A stretch of 64,000 nt of DNA from Aurantiochytrium sp. KH105 (lineage: Eukaryota > Sar > Bigyra > Thraustochytrida > Thraustochytriidae), in NCBI GenBank assembly GCA_003116975.1, contig BGKB01000008.1, positions 594,561-658,560 of the forward strand, in the 5' to 3' direction. Position numbers and translations under genes: made by a program. The notes below the pieces were generated by a model. That model saw only the letters and a list, made by a program, of their open reading frames with translations. It was not told the DNA's origin and did not search any database. Positions 41,615-49,603 of this stretch are shown here, piece by piece. How positions within the stretch are numbered: the first letter of the stretch is position 1; the number at the start of each line of letters is the position of its first letter.

Positions 41615-43084
41615 ATGAGGGGCCGCGAGGGCGCGAGGGGCAGGGGCCGCGGGCGCGAGGGCCGCGAGGCGTCGAGGGAGAGGTCTCGCAGCGTGCGCGT
41701 GCGCGGGTCGAGCCCGGCGCCGCAACGACGGAGGCTGGCCTTCAAGGAGTCGAGCCCCGTAAGGTCGAGGAGGTCCAGGAGCAGCAGCTTGAGCAAGAAG
41801 AAGCAGCAACAGAGGGCCAAGAACAGGAAAAGAAATAATAACAACAACAACAATAACAGCAACCACAAGCACAAGCACAACCGCCACCACAGTACGGCGA
41901 AGATGAAGACGAAGAAGTCTCGGTCGCGGTCGCGGTCGCGGTCGCGGTCGAGCTCGTTGTCGAGCACCTCGTCGTCGTCAGCTTCGTCAGAGCTATCGTC
42001 GAGCTCGTCGGCGACGACTCTGTCCTCGGCGTCGTCGCTTTCAACAGTCGATACGTCGGCGAAACGCAAGGTGCGGCGACGCGAACGAATGCGTGCACGC
42101 ACAGCAGAACTTAAGGCAAAGCGGCAGGCACGGTGGGAGAGGAGCTGCGTGCGATGGTTTTGGATCTTGGGCCTTCCCGTGATGTTGCCGTGCGGTTTGG
42201 CCCTGTACTTTATGTCTCGCCGCGCACGAAGTGCGCACGAGTGGATCACGTGGAATGTCTACTGGGACGCCTTTTACGTGTGGTTGCTTCACGAGCTTGG
42301 ATTTCGTCAAGACGAGTCCGGTCGCGACTTGTTCATGGCGCTTCCAGGCAGCACAAGCCTCGTACTCTTTCCGCTGAAAATGTGGCTCCGTGTGGCGCGC
42401 TTTCTGAGCCGTCTATGGGTTGAACACAAGTTTTATGATGCGCCGCCGGGTCGCTTGCACCGCAGAATGAGCAAGCTTGCCTTTTTTGACAAGGCGGTCG
42501 CCCGTGACGAGATCGAGCAAGTCGTAATTCTCGGCGGCGGCTTGTCGACCTTTGGGTTCAACGAGACGTTTTTGGGCAAGCACGTGCATCGCGTCTTTGA
42601 GTACAATGCGAAAACGATAAATGCAGGCAAGCGCAAGCTGATGCGTGCTGCTGGAATTCGCGCGCGGCATGTCACGTCCTTGAACGTGCGCAAGGGGATT
42701 GGCCAAAAGGGTCGATGGCTTGTCGACTTGACGTTGGCGGGCTTTGACCCGGAAGCCACGACGCTCTTCATTGTCAATGACGATATGTGGAAATGGTCGC
42801 CCGAGGCTGGCAAGAAATTTCTGGCCGAGGTTGGCGACCTTGTGCAGGGACACCCGTTGCATCTCTTGGCTTTTCCGTATTTGGACGAGAGCCTTGTGCG
42901 ACCGCCGGGGTGGTTTTCGCGTAAACGGCAGGATGCCCCGACTTTTGGTTTGCCGGAGGGGGCGCAGCAGACAAAGTGGTTGCGCCGTGTCGCCAATCTC
43001 AAGCCTCTTGACCACGCTCGTTTTCCCGTCGAAAAGACGGGTTTCCTTCTCTGCACCTCGCCGCTCAACGTACCGACGGCTTGA
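41615..43084 (+). CDS. Membrane-anchored LCM-family (leucine carboxyl methyltransferase-like) protein
   Basis: A 489-residue protein with three parts. Residues 1-170 are Arg/Ser/Asn-rich: SR repeats (101-115, from a GGTCGC repeat), an eight-Asn run (74-81) and serine clusters. Residues about 179-200 form one hydrophobic helix (WFWILGLPVMLPCGLALYFM), a probable membrane anchor. Residues 235-489 look like the LCM class of SAM-dependent methyltransferases. There is an FYDA/FFDKAV-type segment, motif I QVVILGGGLSTFGF (303-316) where relatives read ILGAGLDTR, the acidic FEYNAKT stretch equivalent to the EVD-type motif, and a later GLP-type region. The Asp after the glycine loop is replaced by Ser. 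The target (protein C-terminus or small molecule) is unknown. Translation could also begin at the internal Met97. Confidence 0.72.
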   Translation: MRGREGARGRGRGREGREASRERSRSVRVRGSSPAPQRRRLAFKESSPVRSRRSRSSSLSKKKQQQRAKNRKRNNNNNNNNSNHKHKHNRHHSTAKMKTKKSRSRSRSRSRSSSLSSTSSSSASSELSSSSSATTLSSASSLSTVDTSAKRKVRRRERMRARTAELKAKRQARWERSCVRWFWILGLPVMLPCGLALYFMSRRARSAHEWITWNVYWDAFYVWLLHELGFRQDESGRDLFMALPGSTSLVLFPLKMWLRVARFLSRLWVEHKFYDAPPGRLHRRMSKLAFFDKAVARDEIEQVVILGGGLSTFGFNETFLGKHVHRVFEYNAKTINAGKRKLMRAAGIRARHVTSLNVRKGIGQKGRWLVDLTLAGFDPEATTLFIVNDDMWKWSPEAGKKFLAEVGDLVQGHPLHLLAFPYLDESLVRPPGWFSRKRQDAPTFGLPEGAQQTKWLRRVANLKPLDHARFPVEKTGFLLCTSPLNVPTA

Positions 43085-43386
43085 TCCTCTAGAATGAGAG
43101 GAGAGCGCAATGCGCCATTCTTCTTCTCTTTTCTCTGCGTGTGAGCCAAAGTAAAGGTTGCTATGAACGTTCCTCGATGGGGAACATCTTCGAGAAAAAT
43201 ACAAGCCAAATGGTGTGGTCTTTATGAGAAGAGGCAGAATAAAAAACCAAGAACAGTTCTAAATGACACGCTACTATACCTACATTTTGCAGCAAAAAGT
43301 CTTGGGAAATCATACGGAACCTCCACCCCTTTTTTTTTACCTTTTTGATTTGTTTGAAAAAAACGAGTGATGGACCTCTGACGCTC
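43085..43386. other. Convergent 3' interval
   Basis: About 300 bp between the LCM-family and SPCS1 stop codons, AT-richer, with a run of eight T near 43330. No gene seen. Confidence 0.55.
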
Positions 43387-43896
43387 TCATTTTTTGGCTC
43401 TTCTTTGTGCAGCCATGCGAGCACGTGTCTGCGCGAGAACTCTCTCTTGGTCTGCTTGTTGGGCGCTGCGAGCGTCTGCGCTCGCTGGCTCGCCACTGGC
43501 GTAGACTTCGGTCACGACGGTGGGCGTTCCCGTCCAGGCAATGGGATGCTTATTGTACACGGGCCAGTCGGGAATGCAGGCGAGCGCAGCCGTAACAATG
43601 CTGGTCAGCCATGCCCAAAAGGTAATATCAAAGTCTTCGAACCAGAGCCCGGCCCCGAAACCGACCATCTGTGATCAATTGTTGTCAGTCAATCTTGGGC
43701 CAGCAACTATGGCTTGCTTGAATCAAGTAAAGATACGTACTCCAATAATGAGGAAAATGAGCATGTAAATGTACTCGTTGCGTACCTGGCCTCGGTAGTC
43801 CTGTTAACGCGCACGCAGCCGGCAGGCAGCAAGCATCCTCTATCTCGTTAGTTCATGCACAAGGACAAACGTGTCGTTGCTTCGTTCACGCACCAT
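43387..43896 (-). CDS. SPCS1: Signal peptidase complex subunit 1 (SPC12), three exons
   Basis: SPCS1 is a small ER membrane subunit of the signal peptidase complex. I join three exons: 43894-43896 (only the ATG), 43741-43800 and 43387-43668. The introns are 43801-43893 (GTGCGT...AACAG) and 43669-43740 (GTACGT...CACAG), both phase 0, giving 114 residues. The product starts MDYRGQ, as SPC12 proteins do (MDYEGQ). It has two membrane helices (about 11-30 and 36-53) and then the family hallmark PDWPVYNKHPIAW (54-66) before a charged Ala/Gln/Arg-rich cytosolic tail. The frame continues open upstream of the ATG without another Met. A model using only the long ORF would start inside helix 1 and lose the MDYRGQ motif, which supports the splicing. 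Confidence 0.88.
43669..43740 (-). other. SPCS1 intron 2
   Basis: 72 nt, GTACGT donor and TCACAG acceptor, phase 0. It separates the IIG and MVGF codons inside the first membrane helix. Confidence 0.85.
43801..43893 (-). other. SPCS1 intron 1, directly after the start codon
   Basis: 93 nt, GTGCGT donor immediately following ATG and TTAACAG acceptor. Confidence 0.78.
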
Positions 43897-44358
43897 GTTT
43901 GCTCGATGAAGAGCACCGCCGAGGGTCTCTTGGATACTGTGCGGCCGCCTACACGTTGACCGGGGCGCAGAGCGCGCGCCGCACCGCCCTGTCGCAGCAC
44001 CTTTTTGTACGTTGTTGGCGCTCTGGCCCGCTACGTCGCCTCTGACGAACGAGAAAACATCATGCTCGAAAACAACTTATTTACGACAGACAGAAACTCA
44101 CATTGTGAAGAACACTGGCAACGAAAAAACAAAACAAAAAAAAAACGATGAGATGCCAGGCAGAGGCGAAGAAGCAGAGCGAAGTTCGCGCAAAAGCCGA
44201 ACAAAAGAGGCCGCGCAGAGCTCCTTCGGGGACCGGAGAGGAGCGGGCGAGGAGGCACGCGCGCACGAGTGCAGGGGCCGCGTCCAGACCAGACGAGACG
44301 AGACGAGACGAGGTAACGTGAGGGACAGTCTCGCACGCCGCACTCGAACGCTGCGAAG
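43897..44358. promoter_or_regulatory. Divergent region between SPCS1 and the PITH gene
   Basis: About 460 bp with both leaders. It contains an A-rich patch (44126-44143) and a short GAGAC/GACGA repeat (44290-44312). No other feature seen. Confidence 0.5.
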
Positions 44359-44956
44359 ATGTCGTCGCAGCAAGTTGACCTGTCGAGCTATGTGAGCAAG
44401 GCGGACTCGTACGCGCTCAATGTGGACAGCGCATTTCCGATGGAAAACCTGTACAACTCGGACGAGCGGTCCGAACTGCGGAGTGATGCCGACGACCAGC
44501 TGATTGTCCACTTTGCGTTTACGGAAAAGGTCAAGCTTACCGGGCTCAACGTTGTGGCGCCCCGGAACGAGCGGCGCCCCGAACACATCAAGGTAAGTCG
44601 ACTGTGAATGCCGTGCATGCGTGCGTGTATGGTTGAGTGACAATGAGCAAGAGGTTAACGTCGTGGTGAAAATAACGAAATTTCTGGTGCAGCTCTTCAC
44701 GAACCAAGTGAGCGTTGGCTTTGAGGACATTGAGAGTCTGCCAGCCGCCTTTGAGATGGACGTCGAAGGCGATGACGTGACCGAGGGCAAGATGATTCCG
44801 TTGCGCATGGTCAGATTTAACAACATCGACAGCGTGACTCTCTTTGTAGAGTCGAGCGAGGGCGGTGACATTGCCGCGCTCTCTAGCGTGAAATTCTTTG
44901 GCCAGGCTATTCAGGGAACCAACATGAGCGAATTGAAGAAGACCCCCGGCGCATGA
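44359..44956 (+). CDS. PITH-domain protein (TXNL1 C-terminal-like), two exons
   Basis: A 165-residue protein made of exons 44359-44592 and 44693-44956, joined over a 100-nt phase-0 intron (GTAAGT...GTGCAG). The whole protein is a PITH domain, the proteasome-interacting C-terminal domain of thioredoxin-like protein 1: ADDQLIVHFAFTEKVKLTGL, then IK|LFTNQVSVGFED across the splice, IPLRMVRFNNIDSVTLFVE, and the terminal GTNMSELKK that matches the TNMNDLKR end of the family. The splice falls inside the conserved IKLFIN motif, which confirms it. There is no N-terminal thioredoxin domain, so this is a stand-alone PITH protein comparable to PITHD1, likely cytosolic. Confidence 0.92.
44593..44692 (+). 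other. Intron of the PITH gene
   Basis: 100 nt, GTAAGT donor and CAG acceptor, phase 0. Confidence 0.9.
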
Positions 44957-45573
44957 CGAAGATAAAGTACACGGGACTGGCCAAAGACAACGAAATGAAG
45001 GCAACAAGGAGGAGAAAGGGATATCCAAGCCAGCAAAGGGAACTCGCGTGGTCGGGAACCGGTACTCGCGAAAGAACGAAGAAGAGCTCCTGCCATATTT
45101 GGTTGGAGTAGTCAGTATCTCTTTGGAGGGGGTTATCAGTTTTACCTCTTGGTTTGTATCGAAATGCGACAAGCAGATGAGAGACGGGGCCTTTTTGCAG
45201 AACGTTTTTCTTTTTCTTTTACAAAGTACAAAGAGGGGATTCTTGTGACGTGCACCACTGTGAAAATCTACATTGGTTCTCTCTACGTGGATATGCGGAG
45301 AGACTGCGGTGGTGCGCCGAAACGCCTTCCTCTCGCGCATGAATGCATAAATGAATGAATGATTACCTTGGATGCGCGGCCCCTTTTTTCTTTTCTTTTC
45401 CTTTCTTCTTCATTTTCTTGTCATTCTTTGGCCTTGAGAGTCTGGATTGACAAAAAGTAGGTTTTTTTCCGACGTCCGAAGCACACAGGCGCCTGTTCGT
45501 TTAAGATTCACAACAAAACGAACAGAACTCGTAATGCGGCTCGTGATACTGCCGTTGTTGCGGCTATAAGCTG
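44957..45573. other. Convergent 3' interval
   Basis: Downstream sequences of the PITH and sedlin genes, AT-richer, with a TTTTC-type run (45387-45415). No gene seen. Confidence 0.55.
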
Positions 45574-46002
45574 CTATAAGCCATACTTTGTCGCGCAGGA
45601 GCGTACACGTGCATCAAAGACTTCGGAGTCGATGGGCTGGTCGAGCTCGTAAAAGGGATTGAGCGCTACCTTTGTATAAAGATCATTGACCTCCTCGAAG
45701 AAGCCTCGCACGTATTCCTCGACGCGTCCTCTTCGTCCACTGTCCTCGGCGATGGTCTTGTGTAATAGCAGCAGCTTGGCGCCATTGGCCGCGACCCACG
45801 CGTGGACCTGCAAGTCGTTGAACTCGTCGACGACGCGTAGATACATGCCGCTCGTCTGCCACATGCGCTCTTCGACCATGTCCAGTGCCGAGTGCATGAC
45901 AAACTGGTGCACATGCGCCTGGTCCTGATTTCCGCTCCCCGCGGACAGCCTGCACTCGTACACGAGCTCCTTGGCGCCGACGACGGCGAACGCGAGCGCC
46001 AT
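45574..46002 (-). CDS. TRAPPC2: TRAPP complex subunit 2 (sedlin, Trs20)
   Basis: Sedlin is a core longin-fold subunit of the TRAPP complexes, tethers and Rab activators in ER-to-Golgi and later traffic. The 142-residue product has the family length (human 140). Diagnostic text: FAVVGAKELVYECRL at the N-terminus (FVIVGHHDNPVFEMEF in relatives), HVHQFVMHSALDMVEERMWQ (HLNQFIAHAALDLVDENMW), MYLRVVDEFND (MYLKTVDKFNE), LLLLHKTIAED, then DLYTKVALNPFYELDQPIDS ([20 protein letters not shown]). The frame is open 22 residues upstream to another ATG, but that extension is charged and unlike the family, and longin proteins begin at this strand, so I start at 46002. Divergent from the acyl-CoA dehydrogenase gene. 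Confidence 0.95.
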   Translation of the reverse strand: MALAFAVVGAKELVYECRLSAGSGNQDQAHVHQFVMHSALDMVEERMWQTSGMYLRVVDEFNDLQVHAWVAANGAKLLLLHKTIAEDSGRRGRVEEYVRGFFEEVNDLYTKVALNPFYELDQPIDSEVFDARVRSCATKYGL

Positions 46003-46776
46003 GGCTCGTCCCGCGGCGCGCCCCCTCTCTCTATCTATCAACCAGTCTATCAACCTCTTTCGCTTCACTCCGCCCCGCCTGGAGCGACTTGGTCCCGACG
46101 CCGGGCCTGACTCGGCCCGCCACGCCTACGTGCACGACTACGCGCGCGCGCTCGGGGCCGCGGGCTGTTTGCGCTTTCCATCGACGAAAAGATCGATCGG
46201 CAGGAGCAGAACTAGTCTAGAACTAGTGGCAGTTACTGTAGCTTCTGGTCACCTGGGACCCTTTTCTGCTCGCTTGTCGGTCGTTGCAGACGCTCCGGCG
46301 CGGCGAGAGCCCTAATGGGGAGGCATGCGGCGGCCCCGCGCGGAGGAGCGCGAGCGCCAGCCAGGTCGGTCGAGGAGGCGCGCACGCACGCATGCAGAGA
46401 TGCAAGCACGCACGCGAACAGGTATGCAGGCAGGCAGGAGCGGACTCTGGAGAAGGCGGGAAGTAAGGATGCGCGCGATTGCGGCGGAGGGCGGCGGCGC
46501 CTCACACGTCATGGCGAGGCTTGCCTGCCGCAACAAGACAAGCTTTTCCGGTTCCAGGCAGTGGTCGGTCGTGTATACTATAGTATCTTTCCGTCACAGG
46601 CGACAAACAAGCGGTTGTATGCGAAGGCGTAATAAGGAAGGGGGAGCAGGAAGAGGTCGGCGGGGGCGGATGGGACGCAGACCCCGAACCCGCGCAGGAC
46701 GCACGAAGCAAGTCAGACGGCAGCGCGCGCGCACGCAAGAAGCACTCGCAGGCGTACTCGCGCCACAAGGCTGAGG

Positions 46777-46824
<48 letters not shown>

Positions 46825-46832
46825 CAGGCGCG
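46003..46832. promoter_or_regulatory. Divergent region between sedlin and the acyl-CoA dehydrogenase
   Basis: An 830-bp GC-rich interval with ACGC/GCAGGCA-type repeats (46380-46440) and (CAG)14 (46780-46821) just before the dehydrogenase start. No gene seen. Confidence 0.5.
46780..46821 (+). repeat. (CAG)14 in the acyl-CoA dehydrogenase leader
   Basis: Fourteen perfect CAG triplets ending 11 nt before the ATG and out of frame with it, so they lie in the 5' leader. Confidence 0.9.
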
Positions 46833-48113
46833 ATGGGCGAGGAAGAAGAGGCGGTGCAGTTCGGGTCGAAGACGCCGTACGCGGAGCCTGCATGGTACAA
46901 CTCGAAGAACGAGAGCGCGCTGTACAATGAGAACCATGTGGCCTTTCGCGCCAAGATGCGCAAGTTCGTGGATGAAGAGGTGATCCCCAACGTGAGCGAG
47001 TGGGAGGCCAACGGGATCCCCAAGGAAGCGTACAAGAAAGCCGCCCAGGTGGGGCTCTTGCCCACCGTACTGGGGTGGCCCGAAGACTGCGTGAGCCAGC
47101 CGCGGCCCGAAGGCATGGACGGCCTCATGCTGCTCATTGCCATGGACGAGCTCTGCCGGTGCGCTAGCGGTGGCGTGGTCTGGGGCCTCGTCGGAGCAGC
47201 TGGTATCGGCCTTCCCCCTCTCGTGCACTACGCCTCGGACGAGATCAAGGAACGCGTCGTCAAGCCCGTGCTGGACGGCGAAAAGTTCGCAGCCCTTGCA
47301 GTCTCTGAAGCAGGCGCCGGATCTGACGTGGCAAATCTCGCCACCACGGCCGAGGAAGATGGCGATGACTACGTAATCAATGGTCTTAAAAAGTGGATCA
47401 CCGGCGGCATGTTTGCCGACTACTTTACCGTGGCTGCGCGCACCGGCGGCGAGGGCTCCGGTATGTTCGGCATCAGTCTTATTCTGGTCGAGAAGGACCG
47501 CCCGGGTGTCTCGGTGCGCGCAATGGATTGCATGGGTGTCAAGGGCTCCGGAACCGCCTTTGTCGAGTTCGACGACGTGCGCGTGCCCAAGTCAAACTAT
47601 GTTGCCGACGTGACCGCCCTCATTCGCAACTTTACCACGGAGCGACTGGGCATTGCGGTCCAGGCTAACCGCTTCGCGCGCGAGTGTCTCCGCATGTCCA
47701 TCGAGTGGACACGCCGCCGCCAGGCCTTTGGCAAGCCGCTCATCGACAACCCCGTTGTCCGCAACAAGCTTGCTGAAATGGCACGCCAAGTTGAGGCGAC
47801 CCATGCTTACATTGAGTCGGTGGCCTTTCGCATCGTGTCCCAGGAACGCCGCGGTGACGACTGGTTCCAGGGCCTCCTCACGCTCAGCCCCGACGCCGCC
47901 ATGGTCAAGGTCCAGGCCACCAAGACGTATGCCCACTGTGCATCACAGGCCGCCATGCTCCACGGCGGCAATAGCTACGTCCGCGGTGGCCAGCACGGTC
48001 GCGTAGAGAGCTTGTATCGTGATGTCCTCTCCCTTGCCATTCCTGGTGGCGCAGAAGATGTCATGATCGACTACGCCGCGCGTCTTGGCATTGCCAAGAA
48101 GTCGCCTCTTTGA
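46833..48113 (+). CDS. Acyl-CoA dehydrogenase family flavoprotein
   Basis: A 426-residue protein with the three-domain acyl-CoA dehydrogenase layout. An N-terminal helical domain (about 30-150) is followed by the FAD-contacting beta domain with LAVSEAGAGSDVANL (155-169; AMTEPGAGSD in relatives) and YVINGLKKWITGG (180-192). The C-terminal helical domain contains RQAFGKPL and ends near IPGGAEDVMIDYAARLG (399-415). The family oxidises acyl-CoA thioesters at alpha-beta. The catalytic Glu of medium-chain enzymes sits in a YEGT context in this last region; here the candidate is the Glu of GGAED. Substrate class is not clear from sequence. There is no obvious mitochondrial presequence: the start is acidic (GEEEEA). 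The last residues SPL are only a weak match to a peroxisomal PTS1. Confidence 0.9.
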   Translation: MGEEEEAVQFGSKTPYAEPAWYNSKNESALYNENHVAFRAKMRKFVDEEVIPNVSEWEANGIPKEAYKKAAQVGLLPTVLGWPEDCVSQPRPEGMDGLMLLIAMDELCRCASGGVVWGLVGAAGIGLPPLVHYASDEIKERVVKPVLDGEKFAALAVSEAGAGSDVANLATTAEEDGDDYVINGLKKWITGGMFADYFTVAARTGGEGSGMFGISLILVEKDRPGVSVRAMDCMGVKGSGTAFVEFDDVRVPKSNYVADVTALIRNFTTERLGIAVQANRFARECLRMSIEWTRRRQAFGKPLIDNPVVRNKLAEMARQVEATHAYIESVAFRIVSQERRGDDWFQGLLTLSPDAAMVKVQATKTYAHCASQAAMLHGGNSYVRGGQHGRVESLYRDVLSLAIPGGAEDVMIDYAARLGIAKKSPL

Positions 48114-48735
48114 AAACGATGATACGTTTTTTGCTTACCCCGTTTTAATTTTTTTTTATAAAAGGAAACTCCACTTGGGCCAAACTGCTTGCTCACTCGT
48201 GTAGATCAGCGGAATGATGCTTCGTCTTCTTGCTGCACGTTGAATGAAAGAGGATGACATTCCTTCGACGTACCGAAGAAATAATATTTCCGTGCGTGCA
48301 AGAATAGCAAACAAACTCACAACGAAAGTATCTTCGATTCCCAAACATTTGTGAAAGAAACAAAACAAGATGTGGTTCGTCGTTTTGGACGTGAGAGTCT
48401 TCTGTATTGAAAACGATCAGAGTCCTTCTCTCTTGCGCGCTCTCCACGTCATGGCTATGTGGTGATGCGAGGACGATCTCATGTGAAGATCAAAAACAAC
48501 GCCGTGGTGTAATCTGCGAGCATGATCGCGAGAATGACAACTGATTGGAACAACAGCTGACAAGCGCTCTGCAAAATGGACATCATCATCTTTATGATGT
48601 TGTAAAAGCGCAGAATCATTTCCACTTTCTTTTCTTTTTTCGGGCCCCACCCACAAAGAGAAAGAGAATCGAGAGAATCATCAAAGAATAACAAGCCAGA
48701 GACACGTCACCACTAAGGTACGGGTGGTGACCGAA
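48114..48735. other. Intergenic interval right of the acyl-CoA dehydrogenase gene
   Basis: AT-richer DNA holding the 3' end of the dehydrogenase gene. No gene seen. Confidence 0.5.
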
Positions 48736-48858
48736 ATCTCGTACCTGAAGCCATCGCCGACAATGTCCGGTGTAAGAAGCGGGCGGAGCTTCTTTTCAAC
48801 TTTCGCACGTACGCCTGGGTCTTGAACGCGCTCTGCCATATAGCGACGAAGCGACAAT
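48736..48858 (-). pseudogene. Tail-only relic of the LRR-kinase-RING gene family
   Basis: About 35 codons on the minus strand read RRYMAERVQDPGVRAKVEKK followed by LRPLLTPDIVGDGF. They match the last residues of the intact gene next door (REYVAKKIEDPDMRADVQNM, LRPLLTPDIVGEGF). The frame then runs past the normal stop position and nothing upstream (48860-49300) resembles the zinc clusters, so this is a decayed fragment of a third copy rather than a gene. Confidence 0.8.
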
Positions 48859-49603
48859 CGGACCGGCCGACTCGGGTGCAGCTCCGCTGTGCATGCGGTC
48901 GCCCGGCCGGGTCGACGCGTGTTTGCAGCTGCCAGACAACGAGATGAACCCCCAGCGTATAGTACAACTTGCAAAGTAGCTCGCAATTTGCGTTGCTCAG
49001 AATGCGTTGCGCAAGCAAACCACCGGACGGTGAGCGCACGAACTTCGTTTTGCAGCCTGGCAGTGAGGAAAACGAAGACAAGCGCGACGGGAGCACGTGC
49101 GCTTTCAGCTGCTCGCGTGCGGCGTGCGTCATGCGGCGCATTTCAAAAATCGAATCGTTGGAGTGTATCCAAGAACGTGTACGGTTTGTCATGGCGCGGC
49201 TACAGTGAATGGATATCCTCTTTTCCCCGTCACTTCCGACGTGTTCGTTGCCTTACTAAGAGGGAAGCCAGAGTAAGTACGCACGCACGAGAGCAGCTTG
49301 GTAACAGAGGTCGTGGCGATTAGCAAAGACTACCCAAGTCTGTCAGCTGCGAGCCCGAGCTTCAAGCAGATACGCGAACTCCATTCAACGAGAATATCCG
49401 ACCTTTGCCGTAATCTACAGTGGATTCGCTAATTCGCTACGATATTCGCCGCTCAGACTTACGTTTGTTTTGTCAATACTACCGCACCCAGTTTGGTCAT
49501 CCTCACGTACTCTGGACGTTGATAAACAGCATATTTCGAAATTCTACCCCTCTGTGCCATCGAATAGGCGAGCATGAGAAGCAAAAGCAATGTGATCTAT
49601 ATT
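48859..49603. other. Intergenic, no gene seen
   Basis: Between the relic and the stop codon of the intact receptor-like gene. Short frames only; possibly eroded sequence from the lost copy. Confidence 0.45.
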
